A stretch of 64,000 nucleotides of DNA from Primorskyibacter flagellatus (GCF_014638275.1 NZ_BMFJ01000001.1:1662338-1726337); one strand, 5' to 3'; positions 8,284-18,636 are shown, numbered from the stretch's first letter. Notes: generated by a model not told the origin, from the sequence alone. Translations and numbers: made by a program.

Positions 8284-9387
8284 TCAGTCCCCCGCCCTCT
8301 CCCACATATGCAGCACGTCGCCGCCCAGTGGCCGGGCCTCGCGCAGGCGGAACCTCGGCGCCGCGGCCAGACGCCCCAGACCAAGCGCTCCGATCGCGGG
8401 AAGACCATCGGCACCGATGGTGACTCCGGCCGTCATGCCGACCAGTTCGTCCACCAGATCGGCGCCGAGCAATGCCGCGGCAAGCGCGCCGCCACCTTCG
8501 CAGAAGACCCGCGTCAGACCGGCCCCGCCAAGCGCCTGAAGCACCGAGGCGGGATCGAGCTGACCACCCTTCACGTCGCAGGCAAACAGCCGCGCGCCCA
8601 GCCCCTCCCACGTCCGGCGTAGCGTCGGATCGGTGTCGGGGCCATGGCAGAGCCAGACCGGCACCTGCTTTGCCGTGCGCGCCAGCGTGCTCATCAGCGG
8701 CAGGTCCAGCCGGCGGGAAACGACCACGCGCACCGGCTGCCGCGCGACGCCGAGATCCCGCACGGTCAGCGAAGGATCGTCCGCCCGCGCCGTTCCCGCC
8801 CCGACCATCACTGCGTCGTGGCGCAGGCGCATGGCGTGCACCAGACGACGTGCCTCCGGTCCGGTGATCCACTGGCTTTCCCCGGTCGCGGTGGCAATGC
8901 GGCCGTCGAAGGATGACGCCAGTTTCAGCGTCACGAAGGGGCGGCCAAGTTCGGTCTTCATGAAGAACCCGGCGTGGTCGCGCTCTGCCTCGTCCACCAT
9001 CAGCCCGGTTGTGACCGCGATCCCGGCGGCGCGCAGTCGGTCAAAGCCCTGACCCGAGACGCGCGGATCGGTATCGGCCATCGGCGCGACGACGCGGGCG
9101 ATCCCCGCGGCGATCAGCGCGTCGGTGCAGGGCGGCGTCTTGCCGTGATGCGAGCAGGGTTCGAGGGAGACGTAAGCGGTCGCGCCGCGCGCGGCTTCCC
9201 CGGCGTGTGCCAATGCCTGCGGTTCTGCGTGGGGGCGACCGCCCGGTGCCGTCCAGCCGCGCCCGAGGACGCGGCCATCTTTGACGATCACGCAGCCAAC
9301 GGAGGGGTTGGGCCAGGTGGCCCCCTGCCCGCGCCGCCCGAGGGACAGCGCAAGCGCAAGATAGCGGCGGTCGTCGGAGGCGGTCAT
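8284..9387 (-). CDS. ribD: Bifunctional riboflavin deaminase/reductase
   Basis: Catalyses the second and third steps of riboflavin synthesis: deamination of the pyrimidine and NADPH reduction of the ribosyl group. The 367 residues include a cytidine-deaminase-type zinc domain with HAE (His53, Glu55) and PCSHHGKTPPC (Cys78, Cys87). The C-terminal reductase domain contains LKLASSFDGRIATATGES and VFCEGGGALAAALL. It lies 18 bp after nrdR on the same strand, the usual alphaproteobacterial nrdR-ribD pair. The three capsule genes in opposite orientation separate it from ribE. Confidence 0.96.
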   Translation of the reverse strand: MTASDDRRYLALALSLGRRGQGATWPNPSVGCVIVKDGRVLGRGWTAPGGRPHAEPQALAHAGEAARGATAYVSLEPCSHHGKTPPCTDALIAAGIARVVAPMADTDPRVSGQGFDRLRAAGIAVTTGLMVDEAERDHAGFFMKTELGRPFVTLKLASSFDGRIATATGESQWITGPEARRLVHAMRLRHDAVMVGAGTARADDPSLTVRDLGVARQPVRVVVSRRLDLPLMSTLARTAKQVPVWLCHGPDTDPTLRRTWEGLGARLFACDVKGGQLDPASVLQALGGAGLTRVFCEGGGALAAALLGADLVDELVGMTAGVTIGADGLPAIGALGLGRLAAAPRFRLREARPLGGDVLHMWERAGD

Positions 9388-9405
9388 GGGGCCGCGCTCA
9401 CCGGA

Positions 9406-9873
9406 TCACTCTTCGGTCTGATTTTCCGGACGCAGTTCGCTGACGAACTTGTCGAAGTCATCGGCGGCCTGGAAGTTCTTGTAAACGCTGGCGAAGCGCA
9501 CGTAGGCGACGGTATCGATCCGGGCCAGCGCCTCCATCACGATCTCACCGATGGCCTTGGAGGAAATGTCAGTCTCCCCCATGCTTTCGAGCCGACGCAC
9601 GATGCCGGAGATCATCTGGTCGATCCGTTCGGGTTCGACCGGGCGTTTCTGCATGGAGATCCGGATGGAGCGTTCCAGTTTGTCGCGGTCGAAATCCTCG
9701 CGACGGCCGGAGGACTTGATGACGACGAGATCGCGCAGCTGCACGCGTTCGTAGGTCGTGAAGCGGCCCCCGCAGGCCGGGCAGAAGCGGCGGCGGCGAA
9801 TCGAGACGTGGTCCTCGGCAGGCCGGGAGTCTTTCACCTGAGTGTCGATATTTCCGCAAAACGGGCAACGCAT
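9406..9873 (-). CDS. nrdR: Transcriptional repressor NrdR
   Basis: A nucleotide-sensing repressor of ribonucleotide reductase genes. The 155 residues have the N-terminal zinc ribbon (Cys3-Cys6 and Cys31-Cys34, [15 protein letters not shown]). An ATP-cone domain follows ([18 protein letters not shown], then [17 protein letters not shown]). Length and motifs are entirely normal. It is the promoter-proximal gene of nrdR-ribD. I did not see a convincing NrdR box near its own start. Confidence 0.97.
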   Translation of the reverse strand: MRCPFCGNIDTQVKDSRPAEDHVSIRRRRFCPACGGRFTTYERVQLRDLVVIKSSGRREDFDRDKLERSIRISMQKRPVEPERIDQMISGIVRRLESMGETDISSKAIGEIVMEALARIDTVAYVRFASVYKNFQAADDFDKFVSELRPENQTEE

Positions 9874-9972
9874 CGTGCTAGAATCCCCTTGAGTCCGCCG
9901 TCTTCATGGGGTTGGTCCCCCATTGTCCACAGCCACTATAGGACAGCCGCAAGAGATTGGGTAGGCCCGAAT

Positions 9973-10386
9973 TCAGCCAGCGAAATGTGCTGCAATTTCG
10001 CGTCTGTGCGGGGCGGTCCGGTGTTCGACCACGAAAATTCCCTGCCATGTACCCAGACACGGGCGCCCGTCTGCCACCGGAATCGACAGGCTGACCGGCA
10101 GCAGCGCCGCCTTGATGTGGGCGGGCATGTCGTCGGGGCCTTCGTAGGTGTGGGTCAGATGTGCCATGGCGGGGTCGGTGGTGGGCGGGACAAGCCGGTG
10201 CAGGTCGTTGGTCAGGTCCGTCTGCACCTCAGGGTCGGCGTTTTCCATCACAAGCAGACTGGCAGAGGTATGACGGATGAAGAGTGTCAACAGTCCGTCG
10301 CCCTGCCCCGTCGTCCATCGCAGGACGTCGGGGGTGAATTCGTATAGGCCGGGGCCTTTCGTGGCGATGGTGAAGGTGGTCTGCAT
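9973..10386 (-). CDS. YjbQ/UPF0047 family protein (secondary thiamine-phosphate synthase-like)
   Basis: YjbQ-family enzymes have weak thiamine-phosphate synthase activity in E. coli; their true role is unclear. The 137 residues begin MQTTFTIATKGPGLYEFT. They contain the family signature TLFIRHTSASLLVMENADP (about 38-56), the HTYEGPDDMPAHIKAAL segment with conserved His, and the ending GTWQGIFVVEHR. ATG at 10386 was preferred to the one 24 bp upstream because the family starts here. It stands alone between nrdR and a small secreted protein gene. Confidence 0.9.
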   Translation of the reverse strand: MQTTFTIATKGPGLYEFTPDVLRWTTGQGDGLLTLFIRHTSASLLVMENADPEVQTDLTNDLHRLVPPTTDPAMAHLTHTYEGPDDMPAHIKAALLPVSLSIPVADGRPCLGTWQGIFVVEHRTAPHRREIAAHFAG

Positions 10387-10424
10387 GGGCCGACCCTCGC
10401 CCGGAGGCATTGCAGGCGCAAGGC

Positions 10425-10706
10425 TCAGTCGTTCAGGGCGGAGGTGAACGGGGCGTCTTTCCCGACGACGGTGCAGCGGGGATCATAGTTCAGGCTGCCT
10501 TCCGGGAGGTTGAAGGCGCGGATGACGGCGAGTGCGCACTGAGCGGGATCGTCAGAGGCAACTTCGATCCGGATGGCGTCGGTGAGGATCACATCGGGAG
10601 CGGAGACTGCGACCGGCGTCGCAACGGTCTGCTCGGCGAACGCCGGGAATGCTGCCCCGCCAATGGCGGCGAAAAGTGCGACGGTTTTGATTGCGGCGGT
10701 TTTCAT
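10425..10706 (-). CDS. Small secreted protein of unknown function
   Basis: The 93-residue product starting MKTAAIKTVALFAAIGG has a clear Sec signal peptide with probable cleavage after AFPAFA (residue about 24). The mature part is about 70 residues with two cysteines (in AQCALAV and YDPRCTV) that could form one disulfide in the periplasm. The start at 10706 was chosen because it places the signal peptide at the N-terminus and has GGGAGG-like purines upstream. The gene was not recognised. It lies downstream of rpoD on the same strand with a 175-bp gap. Confidence 0.72.
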   Translation of the reverse strand: MKTAAIKTVALFAAIGGAAFPAFAEQTVATPVAVSAPDVILTDAIRIEVASDDPAQCALAVIRAFNLPEGSLNYDPRCTVVGKDAPFTSALND

Positions 10707-10881
10707 GGCAGCCTCCCTTGACCTGAGGGAGGAACGCACGGCCCGCGCGTCTGGTTTCGCTAACTGGTTAAACTTTACGCCATCCGGGCGAATTTTCGCT
10801 CGTGAGTGCGGTGCGGAGGGTCGGACCAATGCCGATCGTCTGCCAGAGGCGCGCGGATCCCGCGCGCCCCGGTTCCGGGGT

Positions 10882-12861
10882 TTATTGATCCAGGAACGAC
10901 CGCAGCTTGCGCGACCGGCTCGGATGTTTCAGCTTTCTCAGTGCCTTTGCCTCGATCTGGCGGATGCGTTCACGGGTGACGGAGAACTGCTGACCGACCT
11001 CTTCGAGCGTGTGGTCGGTATTCATGCCGATGCCGAAGCGCATGCGCAGAACCCGCTCCTCCCGCGGGGTGAGGGAAGCGAGGACGCGCGTCGTCGTCTC
11101 CTTCAGGTTTTCCTGAATGGCGGAGTCCAGCGGCAGGATGGCGTTCTTGTCCTCGATGAAATCGCCAAGCTGGCTGTCTTCCTCGTCCCCGATCGGGGTT
11201 TCGAGGGAGATCGGCTCCTTCGCGATCTTCATGACCTTGCGCACCTTCTCCAGCGGCATCTGGAGCTTTTCGGCCAGTTCCTCGGGCGTGGGTTCGCGGC
11301 CTATCTCGTGCAGCATCTGGCGACCGGTGCGGACCAGCTTGTTGATCGTCTCGATCATATGGACCGGGATGCGGATCGTGCGCGCCTGATCGGCGATGGA
11401 GCGGGTGATCGCCTGACGGATCCACCACGTCGCGTAGGTCGAGAACTTGTAGCCGCGGCGGTATTCGAACTTGTCCACCGCCTTCATCAGGCCGATGTTG
11501 CCTTCCTGAATGAGATCAAGGAATTGCAGACCACGGTTGGTGTATTTCTTGGCGATGGAGATGACGAGGCGGAGGTTGGCTTCGACCATTTCCTTCTTGG
11601 CCTGCCGCGCTTCCTTTTCACCCTTCTGAACCTGGTTCACGATGCGGCGGAATTCGGAGATGTCGAGCCCGACGTACTGACCGACCTGCGCCATGTCGGT
11701 GCGCAGTTCCTCGACCTTCTCGGCAGAGCGTTCGATGAACATCTGCCAGCCCCGGCCCGGCTTTTCGCCCATGCGGTCCAGCCAGTTCGGATCCAGTTCG
11801 TGACCGCGGTATTCGTCGATGAATTCCTTGCGGTTGATGCGGGCCTGGTCGGCCAGCTTCACCATCGCGGAGTCGATCTGCATGATCCGGCGGTTGATGC
11901 CGTAGAGCTGGTCGATCAGCGCTTCGATCCGGTTGTTGTGCAGGTGCAGGCCGTTCACCAGTTCAACGATTTCCGAGCGCAGCTTCTGGTACTTCGCCTC
12001 GTCGGCGTCGTTGAAGCTGTTGTCCTCGTTCAGCGTGGCGGAGATTCGGCTGTCCTGAATTTCCGACAGAACGGAATAGTCGTGCGCGATGCGGTCCAGC
12101 GTTTCCAGCACGCGGGGCTTCAGCGCGGTTTCCATCGCGGCGAGGGACATGGAGGCCTGATCGTCCTCGTCCTCGTCGTCATCGCTCTGGATCGGGTTGC
12201 CGTCGGCATCGTATTCGGGATCGCTTTCGCCGGACTTCGCGGCGGGCGCGGCGCCGGAGTCGACAACGGGCGTGTCCTCGTCCCCTTCCATCGAGTCGCC
12301 GAAGGTGGTCTCAAGGTCGATCACGTCGCGCAGCAGAATGTCTTCGGACAGAAGTTCGTCGCGCCAGATCGTGATCGCCTGGAAGGTCAGCGGGCTTTCG
12401 CAGAGCCCGAGGATCATTGTGTTGCGCCCGGCCTCGATCCGCTTGGCGATGGCGATTTCGCCCTCCCGCGACAGGAGTTCGACGGACCCCATTTCGCGCA
12501 GGTACATGCGCACCGGGTCGTCGGTACGGTCCAGCTTCTCGCCGGTACCGGAGGACAGGGCGACATCGCGGTTGGACGAGGTTTCGACGACGGCGGTGGA
12601 TTTCGCCTCCTCCTCCTCGACCTCGTCATCCTCGATGATGTTGATGCCCATTTCCGACAGCATGGACATCACGTCCTCGATCTGTTCGGAGGACGCCTGA
12701 TCGGGCGGGAGCACCTGGTTGAGCTGGTCGTAGGTGATGAACCCGCGCTCGCGCGCCTCGGCGATCATCTTCTTGATCTGCGCCTGGCTGAGGTCGAGGG
12801 AAACTTCCTGTTCCTGCTCTTCCTCGTGCTGCTGCTCGTCGTCAGTGTCCTTGGGGGCCAT
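10882..12861 (-). CDS. rpoD: Primary sigma factor RpoD (sigma-70)
   Basis: The housekeeping sigma subunit of RNA polymerase. The 659 residues show region 1.1 ([20 protein letters not shown]), an acidic linker, and region 1.2 ([20 protein letters not shown]). The region 2 core follows ([20 protein letters not shown], then [19 protein letters not shown]), then region 3, and region 4 with [20 protein letters not shown]. The ATG at 12861 precedes [10 protein letters not shown]. It follows dnaG on the same strand, the widespread dnaG-rpoD arrangement. Confidence 0.98.
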   Translation of the reverse strand: MAPKDTDDEQQHEEEQEQEVSLDLSQAQIKKMIAEARERGFITYDQLNQVLPPDQASSEQIEDVMSMLSEMGINIIEDDEVEEEEAKSTAVVETSSNRDVALSSGTGEKLDRTDDPVRMYLREMGSVELLSREGEIAIAKRIEAGRNTMILGLCESPLTFQAITIWRDELLSEDILLRDVIDLETTFGDSMEGDEDTPVVDSGAAPAAKSGESDPEYDADGNPIQSDDDEDEDDQASMSLAAMETALKPRVLETLDRIAHDYSVLSEIQDSRISATLNEDNSFNDADEAKYQKLRSEIVELVNGLHLHNNRIEALIDQLYGINRRIMQIDSAMVKLADQARINRKEFIDEYRGHELDPNWLDRMGEKPGRGWQMFIERSAEKVEELRTDMAQVGQYVGLDISEFRRIVNQVQKGEKEARQAKKEMVEANLRLVISIAKKYTNRGLQFLDLIQEGNIGLMKAVDKFEYRRGYKFSTYATWWIRQAITRSIADQARTIRIPVHMIETINKLVRTGRQMLHEIGREPTPEELAEKLQMPLEKVRKVMKIAKEPISLETPIGDEEDSQLGDFIEDKNAILPLDSAIQENLKETTTRVLASLTPREERVLRMRFGIGMNTDHTLEEVGQQFSVTRERIRQIEAKALRKLKHPSRSRKLRSFLDQ

Positions 12862-12999
12862 GCTCTGCTCCTGTCTCTCGCGCCAGCTTCTGCCAGTCAC
12901 GGGTCGGGCGTGATTCGCTTGGAACGAATCAATAGCGCGATTCGCGCCCTTGCACACCCGGTTAGCGTTAATTCTTTAGGGATCCGTTACCCAAATCGT

Positions 13000-14949
13000 T
13001 CACTTCTGGCGCTTGTCGAAGCGAATCGATCCCAGGATTGCCTCGAATGCGCCCTTCTCCTCCCGGCTGATTCGCGCCCCGTTGTCGCCGAGGTCGAAAT
13101 CGCCCTTGTCCTTGCTTGGCGGCCGGGCCGCGCGTTCGACCGCGTCAGTTGCCGCGGTCAGGCGGTGCGTCACGGCTTCGTCCGCGGTGCCGGAAAGCTC
13201 CTCCTCCGCCTCGGCGATCTCGTCCTCCAGCCCGCGGCGGGCCTTCAGCTTGGCCAGTTCCTCCGCCAGCGTCATGCGGGCCAGGTCGACCTCTCCGGGA
13301 CGGCGGACCGTCGGACAGATGGCCACATGGGGATGGGAGAACAGACGGTCAAGCGCCTCCGGACCCAGAGTATCGACAATTGTCTCTTTCATCGCCTCGG
13401 TGCCGTCGTGATACCGGCGCAGCACGATGTCGCGGATGGCGGAGTTGAGCGGGTCGTGACACTCCATCAGTTCAAGCTGGCCTTCGAAGGCGGGCACGGC
13501 CGAGGGAGTGGAGATCGCAGTGGCAAGGATCACCGCCTCGCGCAGGATCAGGTCCGCATCCGGTCCGGCGGCGGAGAGGTAGGAGGCGCGGGTTGTCGGG
13601 CGGGCGGCCTGCAGTTTCTGCTTGATCGACCACTTGCCGTTGGACCGGCCGAACTCGGTGCGCTGCGGGCGGAACAGCTGATAGCGCATCTCCTTGATTG
13701 CGTCGCCGTAGTGGCGGCGGAGCGAGAGGTCGGGGATCTTCCGGATCGCCTCGCGCAGGTCGCGGTCAAGCGCGGCGCGGCGTTCGGGGCTGTCGAAGCT
13801 CCTGCCCTCCGTCGCCTCGCGCCAGAGCAGATCAACCAGCGGGAAGGCGCGGTCCAGCACCTCCTGCATGGCGGCGGGCCCGCTGGCGCGGATCAGGTCG
13901 TCGGGGTCCTTGCCCTCGGGCAGCAGGGCAAAGCGCAGGGATTTGCCCGCCTCCATCAGCGGCAGGGCGACGTGCATGGTACGCATTGCGGCGCGCAGGC
14001 CCGCCTTGTCGCCGTCGAGCGCGATGACCGGTTCGGACGTGATCTGCCAGAGCATGGCAAGCTGGTGTTCGGTCACTGCCGTGCCAAGCGGGGCCACCGC
14101 GCCGCCGAACCCGGCAGAGGCCAGCGCGATCACGTCCATGTAGCCCTCGGCCACGATCAACGGCTGGCCCTTGCCCACGGCTTCGCGCGCGGGGCCGTGG
14201 TTGTAGAGACTGCGCCCCTTGTCGAAGAGCTCCGTTTCCGGAGAGTTGAGGTATTTCGCGTTGTCGTTCGGATCCATCGCCCGCCCGCCGAAGGCAATGC
14301 AGCGGCCGCGGGCGTCGCGGATCGGAAACATGATGCGGTTGCGGAACACGTCGTAGGGCTTCTTGCCCTTGTCCGAGGGCTTGGCGAGCCCTGCCTTGAG
14401 GATCATCTCCTCCGGCACGTCCTTGCCGCGCAGATGGTCCCAGAGCCCTTGCCAGCCCGCCGGGGCAAAGCCGATCTCGAACCGGTCTCGCATCTCTGCC
14501 GTCATGCCGCGCTTGTCGAGATAGGCGCGCGCATCGGCGGCGGCACCGGCGTTCAGCATCATGCGGTAGTGGCGCAGGGCCATCTCCATGACCTCGGCCA
14601 GCCCCTTGCGCTTTTCCGCCTGCTGCGCGGCGCGCGGGTCGCGGGCGGGCATTGGCATCCCGGCCTCCTGCGCCAGCGCTTCCACCGCCTCCATGAAGCC
14701 GAGGTTTTCGGATTGCATGAGAAAGTCGAAATGGCTGCCCTTGGCGTGGCAGCCGAAGCAGTAGAAGAACCCCTTGCGGTCGTCGACGTGGAAGGAGGCG
14801 GATTTCTCCTGGTGGAAGGGGCACGGAGCCCACCAGTCGCCCTTGCCCTGGTTGGACTTGCGCATGTCCCACATGACCTTTTTCCCGACAACCTGCGAAA
14901 GGCTGACGCGGGTGCGCAATTCGTCGAGGAAACCGGGCGGGAGACTCAT
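13000..14949 (-). CDS. dnaG: DNA primase
   Basis: Synthesises RNA primers at the replication fork. The 649 residues contain the CHC2 zinc finger (CPFHQEKSASFHV, then FYCFGCHAKG; about residues 43-67) and the RNA polymerase/TOPRIM core (LIVAEGYMDVIALASAGF, ALDGDKAGLRAA with the acidic metal ligands). The C-terminal helicase-interaction domain is the most divergent part. Size and motif order match the family. It is 138 bp upstream of rpoD and probably cotranscribed with it. Confidence 0.97.
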   Translation of the reverse strand: MSLPPGFLDELRTRVSLSQVVGKKVMWDMRKSNQGKGDWWAPCPFHQEKSASFHVDDRKGFFYCFGCHAKGSHFDFLMQSENLGFMEAVEALAQEAGMPMPARDPRAAQQAEKRKGLAEVMEMALRHYRMMLNAGAAADARAYLDKRGMTAEMRDRFEIGFAPAGWQGLWDHLRGKDVPEEMILKAGLAKPSDKGKKPYDVFRNRIMFPIRDARGRCIAFGGRAMDPNDNAKYLNSPETELFDKGRSLYNHGPAREAVGKGQPLIVAEGYMDVIALASAGFGGAVAPLGTAVTEHQLAMLWQITSEPVIALDGDKAGLRAAMRTMHVALPLMEAGKSLRFALLPEGKDPDDLIRASGPAAMQEVLDRAFPLVDLLWREATEGRSFDSPERRAALDRDLREAIRKIPDLSLRRHYGDAIKEMRYQLFRPQRTEFGRSNGKWSIKQKLQAARPTTRASYLSAAGPDADLILREAVILATAISTPSAVPAFEGQLELMECHDPLNSAIRDIVLRRYHDGTEAMKETIVDTLGPEALDRLFSHPHVAICPTVRRPGEVDLARMTLAEELAKLKARRGLEDEIAEAEEELSGTADEAVTHRLTAATDAVERAARPPSKDKGDFDLGDNGARISREEKGAFEAILGSIRFDKRQK

Positions 14950-15041
14950 GGAGCGATTATCCGGGGTCGGTCGCAGGGTGTCCAGCAGGTAGGGCGGGCG
15001 ATCGGCGCACGGGTGCCGGGGGTGAGCCCCGGATCAGATCT

Positions 15042-15187
15042 GGGGATGACGCAGCGTGGAGAGGACCCGTCATCCCCGGGCTCGACCCACGGATATGGGG
15101 GGCCATGTCGATGTGCCGGGCTGAAGCCCGGCCTTCGCATTGCACGATCCAATGCCGTGGCCGTAGGCCGAGCTTCAGCCCGGCACA
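15042..15187. repeat. Two inverted repeats in the dnaG-soxG spacer
   Basis: The first hairpin pairs GGGGATGACG (15042-15051) with CGTCATCCCC (15068-15077). The sequence after it (CGTCATCCCCGGGCTCGACC) matches the repeat family seen again at 20355. The second has 16-base arms: TGTGCCGGGCTGAAGC (15112-15127) and its complement at 15172-15187. These are dispersed palindromes; they may end the soxBDAG message or act as REP-like sites. Confidence 0.7.
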
Positions 15188-15191
15188 CCGC

Positions 15192-15737
15192 TTACATGCC
15201 CACCACCGTCTCCATCGCCTCACTGACGGCATGCACCAATGTTCCGGCCATGGAGCGGAAGCCCATGATGCGCAGCGTCTCCGGGCCGGTCCGGGCGACG
15301 GCAACCATCATCGTGTGCAGCTCCGTCCGCACCGCCGCCCCCTCCGGGAAGGCCGCGTCGCGCAGATCGACGGGGACAAGGCGCGCCATGACTTCGGCGG
15401 CGCGGGGGCCAGTCAGGTCCAGAGCGACCCAGCTGTCCGACTGATCGGTGAGCGCGGCGGGCATCTCTGGCGCTTCTGTCCCGCTCAGCAGCCAAAGATC
15501 GCGCCCGAACCACTGGAGCGCCACGTCACCCGACACGACGCGCTGGCCGGTCGGCGGCAGAGCCAGACCGGTCGCAGCCTTCAGCGCCGCCGAGACCGCG
15601 GGCCCCTGCCCCGCGAACGGCGCGACGGAGGTCAGCGGGCCGGGATCGGCCAGCGTCAGTGTCATCCCGCCGTTCCGGACCGGCAGGGCACCGGTCAGCG
15701 GGGCGGAGGCGGCAAGAGAAAGTTTACCCACGGACAC
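15192..15737 (-). CDS. soxG: Sarcosine oxidase gamma subunit
   Basis: The small structural subunit of heterotetrameric sarcosine oxidase, which is related to folate-binding YgfZ/GcvT-like domains. The 181-residue product starts MSVGKLSLAASAPLTGA and ends SEAMETVVGM. It contains the family-like segments WLLSGTEAPEM, WVALDLTGPRAAEVMARLVP and GFRSMAGTLVHAV. The GTG at 15737 overlaps the end of soxA by 14 bases, as is common in this operon. It is the last gene of soxB-D-A-G. Confidence 0.88.
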   Translation of the reverse strand: MSVGKLSLAASAPLTGALPVRNGGMTLTLADPGPLTSVAPFAGQGPAVSAALKAATGLALPPTGQRVVSGDVALQWFGRDLWLLSGTEAPEMPAALTDQSDSWVALDLTGPRAAEVMARLVPVDLRDAAFPEGAAVRTELHTMMVAVARTGPETLRIMGFRSMAGTLVHAVSEAMETVVGM

Positions 15738-18636
15738 GCCCTCCCTCGGGATCGAAGAACACCGGATCACAGACCTCACAAAGCGTTTCGATCCCGCGCA
15801 GGTGATCAACCATGCGCACGGTGTCGCCATGCCGCTCCGGCCCCTCCTTCAGCAGGGCGAGGCCGACGAAATGGCCAAGGGTCGGGGAATAGGCGACCGA
15901 ACTGACGGTGCCCTGCGCATTGGGGCGGGTCTTTTCCGCATCCGGTTCGAACAGGAAAGCGCCGGCGGTCAGCTGTTTCACCGCGCCGACGGGCCGGATG
16001 CCGACAAGGCGGGGGCGGTCCGGGTCGAGCAGCCCGTCGCGCTGTGCCGCCGCGCGGCCCACGAAATCCTTCTTCTTCGACATCATGCCCTGAAGGTTCA
16101 GGTCGTAGGCTGTCGTGCGTCCGTCCAGTTCTGCATGGGTCAGCAGGCCCTTTTCGACCCGCAGGACGTTCAGCGCCTCCATCCCGTAGGCCCCGCCGCC
16201 GCGCGCCTCTGCCTTTGCGACCAACTGCCGGAACAGGCTTTCGCCATAACGGGCGGGCACGGCGATCTCGTAGGCATGTTCGCCCGAGAAGGAAATGCGG
16301 AACAGCCGCGCCGGGATGCCCCCGACCGAGACCGCGCCACAGGACATGAAGGGCCAGGCGCCGTCGGCCATGGGTTCGTCGAGCACCTCGTTCAACAGAG
16401 CTCTTGCCTCCGGTCCGGCGACCGCAGTCTGCGCCCATTGCTCGGTGACCGAGATCATGCGGACATCGAGATCGGGGCGCAGCACCTGCGCGGCGAATTC
16501 CATCTGCTTCATCACCAGCCCGGCGGCGGCGGTGGTCGTGGTGACGACGAACTGCGTCTCGCCGATCCGGGCGCAGGTGCCGTCGTCCATGACATGCCCG
16601 TCCTCGCGCAGCATCAGGCCGTACCGGACCTTGCCGACCGGCAGCGTGGACATGGTGTTGGTGTAGACGAAATCGAGGAAGGCGGCGGCATCCGGCCCCT
16701 GCACGTCGATCTTGCCGAGGGTGGAGACGTCGCAGACCCCGACCCTCGTCCGAACCATACCGACCTCGCGGTCGCAGGATTGCCGCCAGGTGGTTTCGCC
16801 TGCGCGCGGGTAATAGGACGGGCGATACCACAGACCCGCCTCAATCAGCGGCGCGCCCATTGAAAGCGTGACGGCGTGCGAGGCGGTAAAGCGTTCGGGC
16901 GCAAAGCCCTTGCCCTGCCCCCCGGCGCCGAGCGCGGCGATGTGGATCGGCGCAAAGGGCGGGCGGAAGGTTGTCGTGCCGGTGCCGGGGATACTGCGCC
17001 CGGTCGCGTCGGCCAATACCGACAGGGCCGTCACGTTGCCCATGCGCCCCTGATCGGTCGCCATGCCCTGCGTGGTGTAGCGTTTCATATGCTCGACAGA
17101 GCGGAAGTTCTCCCGCGCCGCCTGGGCAATGTCCTTCACGGTCACGTCGTTCTGGAAATCGACCCACTTTCGCCCCTTGCCCGGAACGACCCAGAGCGGC
17201 ATGGCCCCGGCGTCCGCTCCGTCCGCCTCCGGCAGATCGGGCAGCGCGCCGGTCAGGCCAAGCGACTCTGCCGCCGCCTGCCCCGCCGCCCGGCCCGCCG
17301 CGAGGCAGGCCGCCGTGGTCAGATCGCCGTTGCAGGCTCCGGTCGCGGTCATGCCCGGCACCGCCTCCGGAGCGGGAACAAAGGCGGCGACATCGTCGCG
17401 CCAGACCGGTCGTCCGTTCAGGTGGCAGGTCAGGTGCAGCGTGGGGTTCCAGCCGCCTGAAAGCGCAAGAAGATCGGCCTGCACCCGCTCCTCCCGTCCG
17501 TCGGCATGGCGGATCACCACGCCCTCGACCTCCCGGCCAAGGACACGTTCCACCACCGCGCCGGAGCGGAGCGGCATATCCTGCCCCCCCGTCACCGGGC
17601 GCGCATCGACTACGGCGGCAAGATGAACGCCCGCATCGCGCAGATCGGCGGCGGTGCGCATCACCTCGTCCGAGGCGCCGAAGACCACTGCGGTCTTGCC
17701 CGGCGCAACGGCAAAGCGGTTGAGATAGCTCCGCACCGCCCCCGCCATCATCACGCCCGGACGATCGTTGTTCGCCAGGGCGACGGGCCGTTCCGTCGCG
17801 CCCGCGGCAAGGACCGAGCGTTTCGCGACGATCCGCCAGAAGGTTTCCTGCATCCGGGCGCCCGGGGCATGACGCTGCAACGCGCCGAAGGTGCCCTGAT
17901 CGTAGACGCCCGTGACCGTGGTCCGCGTCATCACCCGCACGTTCGGCATGGCCGAAAGCCGCGCCGCGATGTCCGCCGCCCAGCCCGCGCCGGACTGGCC
18001 GCCGACCCCCGCGCGTTCGGCATTCAGCCGTCCGCCCGGCAGGAAATCCTCATCGGCTAGGATCACGTCGGCCCCGGCTTCCGCCGCGGTCCACGCCGCC
18101 ATCAGGCCCGTCGGCCCCGCGCCGATCACCAGCAGGTCGCAGAAGGCGAAGGCCTTGTCGAAGCGCAGGTCCGCGACTTCCTTCGACAACTGCCCGAGAC
18201 CCGCTGCGCGCCGGATCACGGGTTCGAACACCCGCTCCCAGATCCGCGCCGGACCCATGAAGGTCTTGTAGTAGAAGCCCGCCCCGAGGAACGGCGAAAG
18301 CCAGTCATTGACCTCCATCACGTCAAAGCCGACAGAGGGCCAGGCGTTCTGACTGCGTGCGTCGAGCCCCTGATGCAGTTCCACCGTGGTGGCCCGTGCG
18401 TTCGGCTCCTGCCCCGCGCCGCGGCCAAGCGTGACCAGCGCGTTCGGCTCCTCGCTGCCCGCCGTAAGGATGCCGCGCGGGCGGTGGTACTTGAACGACC
18501 GCGCCACGGTGCGCAGACCGTTCGCCAGCAGGGCGGAGGCCAGCGTGTCGCCCTCCATGCCCGTGTAACCGTGCCCGTCGAACCGGAAACCAAGCTGCCG
18601 GTCGCGGTCGATCAGCCCGCCCTTCGCCAGTCTCAT
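15724..18636 (-). CDS. soxA: Sarcosine oxidase alpha subunit
   Basis: The large subunit of tetrahydrofolate-dependent sarcosine oxidase, which oxidises sarcosine to glycine, methylene-THF and peroxide. The 970 residues contain an N-terminal 2Fe-2S-like/NADH-binding part (DLLVIGAGPTGLMAAWTAAE is the Rossmann motif) and a second Rossmann segment (GKTAVVFGASDEVMRTA). The C-terminal half is a GcvT-like folate domain (FSGEHAYEIAVPARYGESL). The ATG at 18636 overlaps the soxD stop by four bases. Length is close to the family norm of about 1000. Confidence 0.94.
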   Translation of the reverse strand: MRLAKGGLIDRDRQLGFRFDGHGYTGMEGDTLASALLANGLRTVARSFKYHRPRGILTAGSEEPNALVTLGRGAGQEPNARATTVELHQGLDARSQNAWPSVGFDVMEVNDWLSPFLGAGFYYKTFMGPARIWERVFEPVIRRAAGLGQLSKEVADLRFDKAFAFCDLLVIGAGPTGLMAAWTAAEAGADVILADEDFLPGGRLNAERAGVGGQSGAGWAADIAARLSAMPNVRVMTRTTVTGVYDQGTFGALQRHAPGARMQETFWRIVAKRSVLAAGATERPVALANNDRPGVMMAGAVRSYLNRFAVAPGKTAVVFGASDEVMRTAADLRDAGVHLAAVVDARPVTGGQDMPLRSGAVVERVLGREVEGVVIRHADGREERVQADLLALSGGWNPTLHLTCHLNGRPVWRDDVAAFVPAPEAVPGMTATGACNGDLTTAACLAAGRAAGQAAAESLGLTGALPDLPEADGADAGAMPLWVVPGKGRKWVDFQNDVTVKDIAQAARENFRSVEHMKRYTTQGMATDQGRMGNVTALSVLADATGRSIPGTGTTTFRPPFAPIHIAALGAGGQGKGFAPERFTASHAVTLSMGAPLIEAGLWYRPSYYPRAGETTWRQSCDREVGMVRTRVGVCDVSTLGKIDVQGPDAAAFLDFVYTNTMSTLPVGKVRYGLMLREDGHVMDDGTCARIGETQFVVTTTTAAAGLVMKQMEFAAQVLRPDLDVRMISVTEQWAQTAVAGPEARALLNEVLDEPMADGAWPFMSCGAVSVGGIPARLFRISFSGEHAYEIAVPARYGESLFRQLVAKAEARGGGAYGMEALNVLRVEKGLLTHAELDGRTTAYDLNLQGMMSKKKDFVGRAAAQRDGLLDPDRPRLVGIRPVGAVKQLTAGAFLFEPDAEKTRPNAQGTVSSVAYSPTLGHFVGLALLKEGPERHGDTVRMVDHLRGIETLCEVCDPVFFDPEGGRVRG

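Noticed and set aside
10573..15444. A very long open frame (1,623 codons) on the plus strand
   Set aside because: It lies antisense to rpoD and dnaG, which are unmistakable. The long frame is a side effect of high-GC codon usage, and its translation has no domain-like composition.
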